This document shows positions 15,799 to 24,827 of a stretch of DNA of 54,915 nt, one piece after another. Below the pieces are notes generated by a model. The model worked only from the letters and a program-made list of their open reading frames with translations. It made no database searches and was not told the DNA's origin. The position numbers were made by a program, and so were the translations under genes. This DNA comes from Bacteroidota bacterium (GTDB taxonomy: Bacteria > Bacteroidota > Bacteroidia > Bacteroidales > Prolixibacteraceae). Each line of letters starts with the position of its first letter. Position 1 is the stretch's first letter. The DNA is taken from contig JAEYNZ010000066.1 in the NCBI GenBank assembly GCA_023412195.1, positions 1 to 54,915 on the forward strand, read 5' to 3'.

Positions 15799-17619
15799 AT
15801 GAAAGACTTTCTCCATCTTTTGCGCCGTTTTATTCCGCCCTATAAGTGGAAACTCATCTGGAATATCATTTATAATTTCCTGAGTGCCATATTCGGGGCA
15901 TTTTCTTTTTTACTGCTGATCCCTTCACTTCAGATACTCTTCGGGACCCAGGAACTGGTCAGTGCAAAGCCTGAAATGGACTTTAGCCTGTCTTCCTTTG
16001 CCGATTATGCCAACTACCTAATCAGCCAGGTCATCACCAGGTATGGAAGTGAAAGGGCGTTGATATTCATAGGTATATTCATTATTGTAACCGTTTTTCT
16101 GAAGGTTGGGTTTTATTACCTTGGCAATTATATCATTGTACTGATCAGGAATGGAGTAGTAAGGGATATCCGTTCACAGATATACAGGAAGATACTTGGC
16201 CTTCCGCTGGGTTTTTTCTCAGACGAACGCAAAGGAGACATTATGGCCAGGATGACGGGTGATGTGGCGGAAGTAGAGAATTCAATTATGAATTCTCTCG
16301 ATATGATGATAAAAAACCCGATACTGATCCTGGTTTCAGTGGCCGTTATGATTTACATGAGCTGGAGCCTCACCCTTTTTGTTTTTGTCATGTTCCCCAT
16401 TGCAGGTTACATTATCGGCCGCATAGGCAAGAGCCTTAAAAAGGAAAGCCGCAAGGGCCAGCATAAAATGGGAGAAATTTTATCGGTTATTGAAGAAGAT
16501 TTGTCGGGACTGAGGGTTATAAAGGCATTTAATGCTGAAAAGGCAGCCACAGCCAGGTTTGAGAGCGAAAATGAAAGTTATTTTCACATTATGAACCAGC
16601 TAATGTGGCGCCGGTTTCTGGCCCATCCCATGAGTGAATTTTTAGGTACGGCAGTCATCATAATAGTATTGTGGTATGGAGGCCAGCTGATCCTGAACAA
16701 CAGAAGTTCGCTGGATGCTGCAGCCTTTATTGGATACCTTGTGTTTTTTTATAATATCATCAACCCGGCAAAGGCATTTTCAACCGCGCTATACAGTGTG
16801 GAAAAAGGACTGGCTTCCATGGAACGCATCGACAGGATATTAAATACCGAAGCCACCATTACTGAAAAACCGGATGCAAAACCAGTAAGTGAATTCAAAT
16901 CAACAATCAATTACGAGCAGGTATCATTTTCATATAATTCAATTCCTGTGTTAAAACAGGTTTCCCTTGAAATCGGGAAAGGACAAACCATTGCCCTTGT
17001 AGGAAGATCGGGTAGCGGAAAAACAACCCTTGCCGACCTTTTACCACGCTTCTGGGACGTGACCGAGGGGCGTATCACCATTGATGGGACAGATATACGC
17101 GATCTGAAGATTAAAGATCTCCGGAGCCTGATCGGTTATGTGAACCAGGAACCCATACTTTTTAATGACAGTTTTTTTAATAACATAGCATTTGGAATAG
17201 AAAACCCATCAGAGGAAGAAGTTGTAAAAGCGGCGAAAATTGCCAATGCACATGAGTTTATCATGGCGACCGAAAAAGGATATCTTACAACCATTGGCGA
17301 CCGCGGAAGCAAGCTTTCGGGCGGACAAAGGCAAAGATTGTCTATTGCCAGGGCAGTGATGAAAAATCCGCCCATTCTGATTCTGGATGAAGCCACTTCC
17401 TCACTGGATACAGAATCGGAGAAGCTGGTGCAGGATGCATTAGAGAAACTGATGCAGAACCGTACCTCACTGGTTATTGCCCACAGGCTTTCCACAATAA
17501 AAAATGCGGATGCGATATGCGTCCTGCACAAGGGACAAATTGTGGAACAGGGAACCCATGAAACGCTGCTGAAGACAGAAGGACGTTACAGCAAGCTACA
17601 TAAGATGCAGGCATTTTAG
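15799..17619 (+). CDS. ABC exporter, MsbA-like (permease plus ATPase)
   Basis: A 606-residue half-transporter with an N-terminal six-helix exporter domain (residues about 15-330) and a C-terminal ATPase. The ATPase shows Walker A GRSGSGKTT (about 400), Q-loop NQEP, signature LSGGQRQR, Walker B ILILDEATSSLD and the H-loop IAHRLST. The layout and the SFFSDERKGDIMARMTGDV region resemble MsbA, which flips lipid A across the inner membrane, but related exporters of other lipids or peptides look alike. It would work as a homodimer in the inner membrane. It abuts purB with no gap. Confidence 0.9.
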   Translation: MKDFLHLLRRFIPPYKWKLIWNIIYNFLSAIFGAFSFLLLIPSLQILFGTQELVSAKPEMDFSLSSFADYANYLISQVITRYGSERALIFIGIFIIVTVFLKVGFYYLGNYIIVLIRNGVVRDIRSQIYRKILGLPLGFFSDERKGDIMARMTGDVAEVENSIMNSLDMMIKNPILILVSVAVMIYMSWSLTLFVFVMFPIAGYIIGRIGKSLKKESRKGQHKMGEILSVIEEDLSGLRVIKAFNAEKAATARFESENESYFHIMNQLMWRRFLAHPMSEFLGTAVIIIVLWYGGQLILNNRSSLDAAAFIGYLVFFYNIINPAKAFSTALYSVEKGLASMERIDRILNTEATITEKPDAKPVSEFKSTINYEQVSFSYNSIPVLKQVSLEIGKGQTIALVGRSGSGKTTLADLLPRFWDVTEGRITIDGTDIRDLKIKDLRSLIGYVNQEPILFNDSFFNNIAFGIENPSEEEVVKAAKIANAHEFIMATEKGYLTTIGDRGSKLSGGQRQRLSIARAVMKNPPILILDEATSSLDTESEKLVQDALEKLMQNRTSLVIAHRLSTIKNADAICVLHKGQIVEQGTHETLLKTEGRYSKLHKMQAF

Positions 17620-17621
17620 GA

Positions 17622-17650
17622 AAAAGAAAAAGCTGCCTTTCAGGCAGCCT
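17622..17650 (-). terminator. Terminator of tRNA-Trp
   Basis: On the minus strand GGCTGCCT-GAAA-GGCAGCT is followed by TTTTCTTTTTC. It begins four bases after the tRNA 3' end. Confidence 0.75.
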
Positions 17651-17653
17651 TCG

Positions 17654-17726
17654 CACGGGAGGAGAGACTCGAACTCCCGACACCTGGTTTTGGAGACCAG
17701 TGCTCTACCAACTGAGCTACACCCGT
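17654..17726 (-). tRNA. tRNA-Trp (CCA anticodon)
   Basis: Read on the minus strand the 73-nt cloverleaf has acceptor arms ACGGGTG and CTCCCGT (one T-T mismatch), a D arm with TAGCTCAGTTGGTAGAGC, an anticodon stem CTGGT/ACCAG with loop CTCCAAA (anticodon CCA), and a T loop with GTTCGAGTC. The discriminator base is G. The 3' CCA is not encoded. Confidence 0.95.
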
Positions 17727-18428
<702 letters not shown>

Positions 18429-18695
18429 AGGCGCGACAAAAGTAGAACTTTTTTTATTTCTGTGAAATATACGTATAAAATAATTTAGATATTCTGAAAA
18501 AAAAAAGGATAGAAGGTTGTTTATTTAAAAGTTATTTCTGAATTTAGTAACTGCGAATTTCAAGGACTCTGAAACTATTGATTTTATTGGGGTTCCATAA
18601 AAATGGTTTCGGAAAAACCTCAGAATGAGGCAGTAAGAAAACTACATAAATAGCTCATTTTAAATACTTTAGTTTTTCACTTAAATTTTTAGCTT

Positions 18696-18968
18696 ATGAA
18701 CAAAGCACAATTAATTGATGCAATTGCCGCAGGAGCTGGCTTATCGAAGGCTGACGCAAAAAAAGCGCTCGATGCTTTTATTAACGCTACAACCGACACT
18801 TTAAAGAGTGGCGACAGGGTTGCCCTTATCGGATTTGGTACTTTTTCAGTGAGTGAACGTGGTGCCCGCACAGGCAGAAATCCACAGACAGGGAAAGAAA
18901 TTAAGATCCCATCAAAAAAAGTAGTAAAATTCAAAGCAGGTGCCGACCTGGCTGATTCAGTATCCTAG
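18696..18968 (+). CDS. HU-family DNA-binding protein
   Basis: A 90-residue histone-like protein that bends and compacts DNA as a dimer. It starts MNKAQLIDAIAAGAGLSKAD and contains the core GFGTFSVSERGARTGRNPQTG, the signature region with the DNA-intercalating arm (RNPQTGKEIKIPSKK) and the closing VKFKAGADL. The length is exactly that of HU. The gene is monocistronic: a terminator follows within 25 nt. A second, more divergent HU-like gene lies at 24407. Confidence 0.95.
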   Translation: MNKAQLIDAIAAGAGLSKADAKKALDAFINATTDTLKSGDRVALIGFGTFSVSERGARTGRNPQTGKEIKIPSKKVVKFKAGADLADSVS

Positions 18969-18992
18969 CTGAACTTATACAGGAAAATCTTA

Positions 18993-19019
18993 AAGGGAGC
19001 ACACCGCTCCCTTTTTTTT
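18993..19019 (+). terminator. Rho-independent terminator of the HU gene
   Basis: GGGAGC and GCTCCC flank a 5-nt loop and are followed by eight T residues. Confidence 0.85.
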
Positions 19020-19030
19020 ATTGTTCTAAA

Positions 19031-19717
19031 ATGGAAAAAGATCTCATTAATTATCTGTCGGCTTTTATTACCAGTGAAAGGTTTGAACTGTTTGAAAAAG
19101 TAATAAGCCAGCGCACCTCCTATCTCACTGTAGTATTGGAGGATATTTTTCAGCCCCAGAATGCAAGTGCTGTTTTGCGCACCTGTGAATGCCTGGGCAT
19201 TCAGCACATACACATTATCGAAAACAGGAACAAGTTTACCGTAGACAAGGAAGTGGTTATGGGTTCGGTAAAATGGCTTAACCTGCATAAATACAACCAG
19301 GGAAAACATAACAGTCTTGAAGCGGTGAAGGAACTAAAGAATAAAGGTTACAGAATCGTTGCTACCACTCCGCATCAAAACGATGAATTCCTTCCGGATT
19401 TTGATCTTGCGAAAGGCAAGGCAGCATTTGTTTTTGGTTCGGAGCTTCCCGGAATTTCAGAAACTATATTAAATGAAGCCGATGAATTCCTGAAGATTCC
19501 TATGGCAGGTTTCACTGAGAGTTTTAATATTTCTGTTTCTGCAGCCATTGTAATGTTCTACCTGACACAAAAACTAAGGGAACAGGATCATATACCCTGG
19601 CGGCTTACTGACAGGGAAAAAGACAGCATTATGCTTCAATGGCTTCGTACAACCATTAAAAGGAGTAGCCTTCTGGAACAACGTTTCCTGAAAGAAAGAG
19701 GAATTACTGGAAAGTGA
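19031..19717 (+). CDS. TrmH-family (SpoU) RNA 2'-O-methyltransferase
   Basis: A 228-residue SPOUT methyltransferase that uses S-adenosylmethionine to methylate a ribose 2'-OH, most likely guanosine 18 in the tRNA D loop. The conserved motifs are the first, QNASAVLRTCECLGIQHIHI (Arg catalytic), the second, AFVFGSELPGIS, and the third, IPMAGFTESFNISVSAAIVM, which form the knotted cofactor site. Length and motif spacing match TrmH. It starts 12 nt after the HU terminator. Confidence 0.9.
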   Translation: MEKDLINYLSAFITSERFELFEKVISQRTSYLTVVLEDIFQPQNASAVLRTCECLGIQHIHIIENRNKFTVDKEVVMGSVKWLNLHKYNQGKHNSLEAVKELKNKGYRIVATTPHQNDEFLPDFDLAKGKAAFVFGSELPGISETILNEADEFLKIPMAGFTESFNISVSAAIVMFYLTQKLREQDHIPWRLTDREKDSIMLQWLRTTIKRSSLLEQRFLKERGITGK

Positions 19718-19726
19718 TGAAAATTT

Positions 19727-20398
19727 CTAATTCAGCATATTTTTAAGCTGGCTGAGTGTAATCAGTTCAACGCCCTTTTTTTTCCATACATCAAACGGCA
19801 GGGGGATATCAGGAAGCTCTTTAATGGCATCTTCCACCACAAATACTGATTTTACTCTTTTAATCAGACTTCTAACCTGCATATCAACACATACATTGGT
19901 GGCAACACCATATACTACAACTGTCTGGGGATCCAGGTACTTCAGTATATTTTCAGTATACTGATTGCCTGAAAATACATCAAAGGCATCTTTTCTGATA
20001 ATAATATTCCGGTGGTCGGCTTTTTCAAATAATTCAGGGGTGATGAGGTAATTTTTATTCCAGTCGAAAATAACAGGGTCTTCAGGATCCGTTTCCTTGA
20101 TAAAATCGGCGCCCCTGGTTTTAACCATACAATGTTCCGGAAAAGTATTTACAAAATCGGGATTGGGATCAATTTCAGCAGAATTGGGGAAATGATAATC
20201 AGCAGTATTTACCACACGTATGGATTTTTCCTTTGCCAGCCGGGTAAGTTCTTTCCATTGTGGCCGGACAACTTCGGCACCCTCCACATACAATTTTCCA
20301 CGTGGATATACAAAATCTATTTGTGTATCGATGTTCCAGAAAATCAATCCTTTTATATCGATCTTATTTACCATTGAATCATCCGCAGCAAACATCAT
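19727..20398 (-). CDS. Cysteine hydrolase, isochorismatase/nicotinamidase family
   Basis: This 223-residue enzyme has the catalytic triad of the family: Asp24 in WNIDTQIDF, Lys136 in IIIRKDAFDVF and Cys170 in YGVATNVCVD. The metal-type ligands Asp67 and His69 (ADYHFP) and His89 (FPEHC) favour a nicotinamidase-like amidohydrolase over isochorismatase. A nicotinamidase would turn nicotinamide into nicotinate for NAD salvage. No other NAD salvage gene is adjacent. It converges with the methyltransferase gene, the stops being 9 nt apart. Confidence 0.85.
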   Translation of the reverse strand: MMFAADDSMVNKIDIKGLIFWNIDTQIDFVYPRGKLYVEGAEVVRPQWKELTRLAKEKSIRVVNTADYHFPNSAEIDPNPDFVNTFPEHCMVKTRGADFIKETDPEDPVIFDWNKNYLITPELFEKADHRNIIIRKDAFDVFSGNQYTENILKYLDPQTVVVYGVATNVCVDMQVRSLIKRVKSVFVVEDAIKELPDIPLPFDVWKKKGVELITLSQLKNMLN

Positions 20399-20527
20399 AC
20401 CCGTATTTCCTATAGAAAAAAATCCTTAATGATCTATTAAAGATAAATCAATAAGAACAAGAAGAAGCTGTTTAATATGTTAAAAAAGAGTAATTGCCGG
20501 CTGGATAAATCTGGACCAGTAACTTTT

Positions 20528-22471
20528 TTACAATCCTTTTTCAAGAAAAGAAACAAACTCATCATCCCGGAATGTTACCCCTAACTTATGTTCAGTGCCA
20601 TCGGGAGAAATGATTACATGAAAAGGGATGCTGTTGGTGGCATACTTATCGATCTGGAAATCGAGGTTCTTTTTGCCCATAGTTTTTTTCTCTTTGCCAT
20701 CGACATTCGAAACGATCCATTCATTTTCAGGAAGAGTAGTACGATCATCGGTATAAAGAGCTATAATGACAAAATCTTCAGACAGCATTTTCAGTGCCCG
20801 CTGATCTCCCCAGACTCCATTCTCCATTTTTTTGCAATTAGCGCAGGCATGGCCTTTAAATACAAGGAATACAGGTTTATTTTGTTCTTCTGCACATGCC
20901 ATGCCCTGTTCATAATCAAAATAACCCACAAGCCCATGAGGCAAATGAAGTTTATCTGCAAATTTGGAAGGTCCGCAAAGGTTGTTATCAGCCTGGGCTG
21001 TAACGCCTGATTGACCTGCAACAAATGCAGGAACATTTCCCTGTGGTGGAAGCAGTGCTGATATTGACCGCAGGGGTGCACCAAGAAGTCCCGTGAACAG
21101 ATAACCCACGAAGGTAAAAACAGCAACCGAGAGAAACAACCTTCCTACGCCAACATATGGCACTTCGGTATCGTGCGGAAACTTAAGCTTACCGAGGAAG
21201 TACATGCCAAGCATGAAGAAAAGCACGATCCAGATGGAAAGGTATACTTCACGGCTGATGAGGTTCAATCCGTAAACCTGATCGATATTGCTCAGAAATT
21301 TTAATCCAAAGGCAAGCAGGATAAATGCAAAAACTATTTTAATCGAATTCAACCAACCTCCCGATTTGGGAAGTTTTTTGAGGGCTGACGGAAATATGGC
21401 AAGCAGGGTGAAAGGAGCGGCAAATGCCAAACCAAAGAATGACATGCCAATCAGAGGACGCATGCCACCATCCTGTACAGCTTCAATGATCAGAGCACCA
21501 ATAAAAGGGCCTGTACATGAAAATGAAACGATTACAGTTGTGAGCGCCATGAAAAATGGCCCTGCCAGTCCGCCCTGTTCAGCTTTTGAATCTGTTTTGT
21601 TAACCAGGCTTCCGGGCAGTACAATTTCGAATGCTCCAAAAAATGAGATGGCAAATACAAGGAACAGAATAAAAAATATCAGGTTGGGAATCCAGTGGGT
21701 ACTTAATATGTTCCCAACATTGGGGCCAAACAGTCCAAAGGTAAACAATGCACCCAGAAGAGCAAAAATAAGTAGTATAGACAACCCAAAGAACAATCCG
21801 CTACGGATGGCCTGGCTCCTGTTGTCACTGCCTCTCATAAAAAAAGATACAGTCATTGGAATCATTGGGAATACGCATGGGGTAAGTATTGCAGCAAACC
21901 CGGCAAGGGCAGAAATCAAGATAAACAACCACAGGGCCTGACCACTTGCAGAACCTCCCACCGGGCCTGAAACAGGTCCATGAGCAACACCTGAGGCTGC
22001 AGGAGTCTGTTGACGTGCTGAACTGTTAAAGGCAAAATCGAATTCTGCTTCATTGGGGGGCAGGCACATCTCATCATCACAGCCCATGAAAAGGACATAT
22101 CCTTTTATCACAACAGGGTCATCGTTTTTTAATTGTATTTTTTGCGTCAATGTTGCCTGGTCACTGAAAAAACGAAGGTTCATCATGAAAATCTCATCGA
22201 ACTTTTCAACCGGCTGAGGATTCTTCTCCAGTTCTCCTGAAAATTCAAACAAGGTGGAATCTTCGAATACTACCTGGGTAGCAATGGGGCCACCTTCAGG
22301 CAGATAAGTATCATAAAGGTGCCAGTTTCTTTCAATATCAGCTGTAAATATCAGTTCCACCTCTCTCCCATTCTGTTTTGAATCGAACGACCACTTGATG
22401 GGCTCAATGATTTGGGCAACAGCAGGTAAAATTAAAATCCCAAACAACACGATCAGAATAATCTTCTTCAT
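20528..22471 (-). CDS. dsbD: Thiol:disulfide interchange protein, DsbD-like
   Basis: DsbD carries electrons from cytoplasmic thioredoxin through the inner membrane to periplasmic thiol proteins. The 647-residue protein has a signal peptide, an N-terminal immunoglobulin-like domain (about 25-150), a CcdA-type membrane core of eight helices (about 180-480) with Cys in AILTPCVFPMIPMTV and SFSCTGPFIGALI, and a C-terminal thioredoxin domain with CANC (Cys543 and Cys546) ending in a cis-Pro region (TNSIPFHVII). The order alpha-beta-gamma matches the family. The double-thioredoxin protein at 42478 is a candidate client. A near-perfect promoter lies upstream. Confidence 0.93.
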   Translation of the reverse strand: MKKIILIVLFGILILPAVAQIIEPIKWSFDSKQNGREVELIFTADIERNWHLYDTYLPEGGPIATQVVFEDSTLFEFSGELEKNPQPVEKFDEIFMMNLRFFSDQATLTQKIQLKNDDPVVIKGYVLFMGCDDEMCLPPNEAEFDFAFNSSARQQTPAASGVAHGPVSGPVGGSASGQALWLFILISALAGFAAILTPCVFPMIPMTVSFFMRGSDNRSQAIRSGLFFGLSILLIFALLGALFTFGLFGPNVGNILSTHWIPNLIFFILFLVFAISFFGAFEIVLPGSLVNKTDSKAEQGGLAGPFFMALTTVIVSFSCTGPFIGALIIEAVQDGGMRPLIGMSFFGLAFAAPFTLLAIFPSALKKLPKSGGWLNSIKIVFAFILLAFGLKFLSNIDQVYGLNLISREVYLSIWIVLFFMLGMYFLGKLKFPHDTEVPYVGVGRLFLSVAVFTFVGYLFTGLLGAPLRSISALLPPQGNVPAFVAGQSGVTAQADNNLCGPSKFADKLHLPHGLVGYFDYEQGMACAEEQNKPVFLVFKGHACANCKKMENGVWGDQRALKMLSEDFVIIALYTDDRTTLPENEWIVSNVDGKEKKTMGKKNLDFQIDKYATNSIPFHVIISPDGTEHKLGVTFRDDEFVSFLEKGL

Positions 22472-22507
22472 TCCGGTTTTTTATTTAATATATTCAAAAA
22501 ACATTCA

Positions 22508-22538
22508 CAAATGTAAATATTTCCATATAAACTGCAAA
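22508..22538 (-). promoter_or_regulatory. Promoter of the dsbD-like gene (Bacteroidota sigma type)
   Basis: On the minus strand TTTG (22535-22538) is followed after 19 nt by TACATTTG (22508-22515), an exact fit to TTTG-N19-TAnnTTTG. The -7 element lies 36 nt from the ATG. Confidence 0.7.
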
Positions 22539-22610
22539 AAAGTGATGGGTGAATAGATTTCTTTCAATATATGACTTTTACAAAAACATTCAGGTAGAGG
22601 TAAAGATCAT

Positions 22611-22642
22611 AAAAAAAGCCGGTAAATTATTCACCGGCTTTT
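22611..22642 (-). terminator. Terminator of the RNase G gene
   Basis: On the minus strand AAAAGCCGGTGAA pairs across an 8-nt loop with TTACCGGCTTTT, followed by TTT. It starts directly after the rng stop codon. Confidence 0.75.
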
Positions 22643-22643
22643 C

Positions 22644-24194
22644 CTATAGAATAATTTCTTCAGCATTATCATCAAAAAAGTGGTATTCAAGAAAGGATAG
22701 TTCATTGTTGGATTCAATTTTAACCCATTTCAGATATTTAAAAAGCCAGCGGTTTCTGTAGCTGTTTAATCCTTTAGTAAGGTAAGCAGCAATATATGGG
22801 TGCACCTTAACCAATAATTTCTTTTTATTTAAATCTTTGAGGATATAATGAACTTTATTTTCAAGATCATCGACCAGAAGCACTGAAGGCATAATCTTTC
22901 CGCTGCCGTTGCAGGTAGGGCATTTTTCTGCAGTTTCGATAATTTCTTCAGGGCGGACACGCTGCCTTGTAATCTGCATAAGACAGAACTTACTTAGAGG
23001 CAATATATTATGCTTGGTACGATCATTGGCCATTACCTCCTTTATGTGTTCATACACTTTCTGGCGGTTGGCCTGCACATGCATGTCTATAAAATCGATT
23101 ACAATGATGCCACCCATATCGCGCAACCTGAGCTGACGGGCAATTTCATCGCAGGCAGCAAGGTTAACCTCAAGAGCATTTGACTCCTGGTTACCGGCCG
23201 TTTTAGCACGGTTTCCGCTGTTAACATCAATTACATGGAAGGCTTCAGTATGTTCTACAATAAGATAGGCGCCATTCTTAAAAGAAACTGTTTTGCCAAA
23301 GGAAGCTTTTATTTGTTTGTCTACCGAGTAATGTTCAAATATAGGCCGTCTTCCCTTATAATGTTTTACGATCTTCCTTTTATCAGGCTGGATACTTCCA
23401 ATGTAGTTGGCAATTTCTTCACTTACTGCCTGGTCATTCACAATGATGCTGTTGAAATTGGGGGAATAAATATCACGCAGTAATGCAGTTGCACGGTCGA
23501 TTTCACCAATGATAAGCGAAGGCATTGGTGCCTTGGCAAGTTTATGAAAAGTGGTTTCCCATTTTTCCACAAGCCCTCTAAGCTCCTGATCAAGATCAGC
23601 CACTTTCTTCCCTTCAGAAACAGTTCTGACAATGACCCCGTACTGACGGGGCTTAATACTCTGGATCAGCTTTTTTAGCCTGCTTTTTTCCTCGTTCGAT
23701 TTTATTTTCTGCGATACAGATATTTTATCACTGAAAGGCATCAGTACCATAAACCTGCCGGCAATGGAGATTTCGGATGTAAGACGAGGGCCTTTGGTAG
23801 AGATAGGCTCTTTAGCCACCTGTACGAGGATTTTCTGTCCCACCTTCAAAAGATCGGTAATCCTGCCTTCTTTGTTAATATCAGGTTCCGGCTGAATTTT
23901 TGAAATAGAGGTTACTTTATTTTTCCGTGAAGAAACAATCCGTAAGAACTTATTCAGGGTTGCGAATTGTGGGCCCATATCAAGGTAATGCAGGAAAGCA
24001 TCCTTTTCATATCCCACATCTATAAAAGCAGCGTTCAGACTTGGCATGATCTTTTTAACCTTTCCAAGGTAGATATCACCTACTGCGAACTTTGCACCGC
24101 TTTTTTCCCGGGTTAATTCAACAAGTCTTTTATTTTCCTGTAATGCTATAACAATTTCGGATGGAGTGACATCTATAATTAAATCACTACTCAC
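22644..24194 (-). CDS. rng: Ribonuclease G (RNase E/G family)
   Basis: RNase G is an endonuclease that cuts single-stranded AU-rich RNA, matures rRNA 5' ends and starts mRNA decay. The 516-residue product begins with the family N-terminus (IIDVTPSEIVIALQENKRLVEL) and an S1 domain (GDIYLGKVKKIMPSLNAAFIDVG, about 37-130). The two catalytic aspartates are Asp323 (HVIDVNSGNR) and Asp367 (IIVIDFIDMH), 44 residues apart as in E. coli RNase E (303 and 346). The zinc-link motif is CPTCNGSG. It lacks the C-terminal scaffold of RNase E. Upstream on the same strand lie a perfect 20-bp hairpin, a 30-aa ribosomal-type protein and an HU-like gene. Confidence 0.96.
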   Translation of the reverse strand: MSSDLIIDVTPSEIVIALQENKRLVELTREKSGAKFAVGDIYLGKVKKIMPSLNAAFIDVGYEKDAFLHYLDMGPQFATLNKFLRIVSSRKNKVTSISKIQPEPDINKEGRITDLLKVGQKILVQVAKEPISTKGPRLTSEISIAGRFMVLMPFSDKISVSQKIKSNEEKSRLKKLIQSIKPRQYGVIVRTVSEGKKVADLDQELRGLVEKWETTFHKLAKAPMPSLIIGEIDRATALLRDIYSPNFNSIIVNDQAVSEEIANYIGSIQPDKRKIVKHYKGRRPIFEHYSVDKQIKASFGKTVSFKNGAYLIVEHTEAFHVIDVNSGNRAKTAGNQESNALEVNLAACDEIARQLRLRDMGGIIVIDFIDMHVQANRQKVYEHIKEVMANDRTKHNILPLSKFCLMQITRQRVRPEEIIETAEKCPTCNGSGKIMPSVLLVDDLENKVHYILKDLNKKKLLVKVHPYIAAYLTKGLNSYRNRWLFKYLKWVKIESNNELSFLEYHFFDDNAEEIIL

Positions 24195-24238
24195 AACCTG
24201 GAAATTAATACTGTTAAATAAATAATGTATGTTTTAAT

Positions 24239-24283
24239 AACAGATTAAACCTAAGACAAATGATGTCTTAGGTTTAATCTGTT
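24239..24283. repeat. Perfect 20-bp stem-loop upstream of RNase G
   Basis: 24239-24258 and 24264-24283 are perfectly complementary, with a 5-nt loop. Neither strand has a T-run after the stem, so a simple terminator is unlikely. On the minus strand it would sit in the RNA between the 30-aa protein gene and rng, 45 nt before the rng ATG. It could be a processing or regulatory structure of the rng leader. Confidence 0.7.
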
Positions 24284-24308
24284 CATTTAACTTATAAACC
24301 TGAAAAGA

Positions 24309-24401
24309 CTATTTCTTCTTTTTGTGCCTGTTTTTCCGCAGTCTTTTCTTGCGTTTATGCGTGGCCATTTTATGTCTTTTTCTTTTCTTTCCGCTTGGCA
24401 T
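24309..24401 (-). CDS. 30-aa AURKAIP1/COX24-domain protein (mS38/bS22-type ribosomal protein)
   Basis: This very small, extremely basic protein reads MPSGKKRKRHKMATHKRKKR followed by LRKNRHKKKK, ending at a TAG. Half of its 30 residues are Lys or Arg... counted with His the share is higher. The KRKRHKM-x-x-HKRKKRLRKNR pattern is that of the COX24/AURKAIP1 C-terminal domain found in mitochondrial ribosomal protein mS38 and in mycobacterial bS22, both in the small ribosomal subunit near the decoding centre. Bacteroidota genomes carry close relatives of about this length. It starts 5 nt after the stop of the HU-like gene, so the two are co-transcribed. Codons are ordinary (AAA/AAG mix). Ribosome binding is inferred from the family. 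Confidence 0.85.
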   Translation of the reverse strand: MPSGKKRKRHKMATHKRKKRLRKNRHKKKK

Positions 24402-24406
24402 AACTC

Positions 24407-24691
24407 TTATTTTTGGTTATTTTTTACTTTGGAAACAAATGTTTTCGCTGGTTTAAACGAAGGAATGTTATGCGACGGAATTATGATAGTGGTGTTTTTA
24501 GAAATATTCCGTGCAGTTTTTTCTGCTCTTTTCTTTACCACAAAACTTCCGAAACCTCTGAGGTAAACGTTCTTACCATCTTCCAAAGAGTCTTTTACTG
24601 TTTCCATAAAGGCTTCAACTGTTTTTTGAACAGTTACCTTTTCAATACCTGTGTTTTTTGAGATTTCATTTACAATATCTGCCTTTGTCAT
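24407..24691 (-). CDS. HU/IHF-family DNA-binding protein (divergent paralogue)
   Basis: A 94-residue DNA-bending protein that starts MTKADIVNEISKNTGIEKVT and contains the core LRGFGSFVVKKRAEKTARNI, but with an arm SKNTTIIIPSHNIPSFKPAK that is closer to IHF than to the HU gene at 18696. It probably dimerises and binds DNA with little sequence preference. It is the first gene of a minus-strand unit with the 30-aa ribosomal-type protein and perhaps rng. A TATTTTTG promoter element lies 50 nt upstream of the ATG. Confidence 0.93.
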   Translation of the reverse strand: MTKADIVNEISKNTGIEKVTVQKTVEAFMETVKDSLEDGKNVYLRGFGSFVVKKRAEKTARNISKNTTIIIPSHNIPSFKPAKTFVSKVKNNQK

Positions 24692-24740
24692 GTCTTAAAA
24701 TATTTAAATATCAATAAATTAATCGGATAAATATGGTGTG

Positions 24741-24748
24741 CAAAAATA
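24741..24748 (-). promoter_or_regulatory. Putative promoter of the HU-like gene, -7 element
   Basis: On the minus strand TATTTTTG matches TAnnTTTG, with TTTTG 17 nt further upstream (near 24766). It lies 50 nt before the ATG at 24691. Confidence 0.5.
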
Positions 24749-24785
24749 TAAATTATTTGATAACCCAAAAGCATTTCAAATAAAT

Positions 24786-24793
24786 TATTTTTG
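24786..24793 (+). promoter_or_regulatory. Putative mutY promoter, -7 element
   Basis: TATTTTTG matches TAnnTTTG and lies 35 nt before the ATG at 24828. It is back-to-back with the promoter of the HU-like gene. Its position supports the downstream mutY start. No well-spaced -33 TTTG is seen. Confidence 0.4.
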
Positions 24794-24827
24794 TTTTTCT
24801 CAAAGATTTAAAAGGAATTGCAGGAAT

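Noticed and set aside
24738..24827. A 30-residue N-terminal extension of MutY
   Set aside because: The residues match nothing in the family and lie over both promoters of the divergent genes. The ATG at 24828 gives the normal start.
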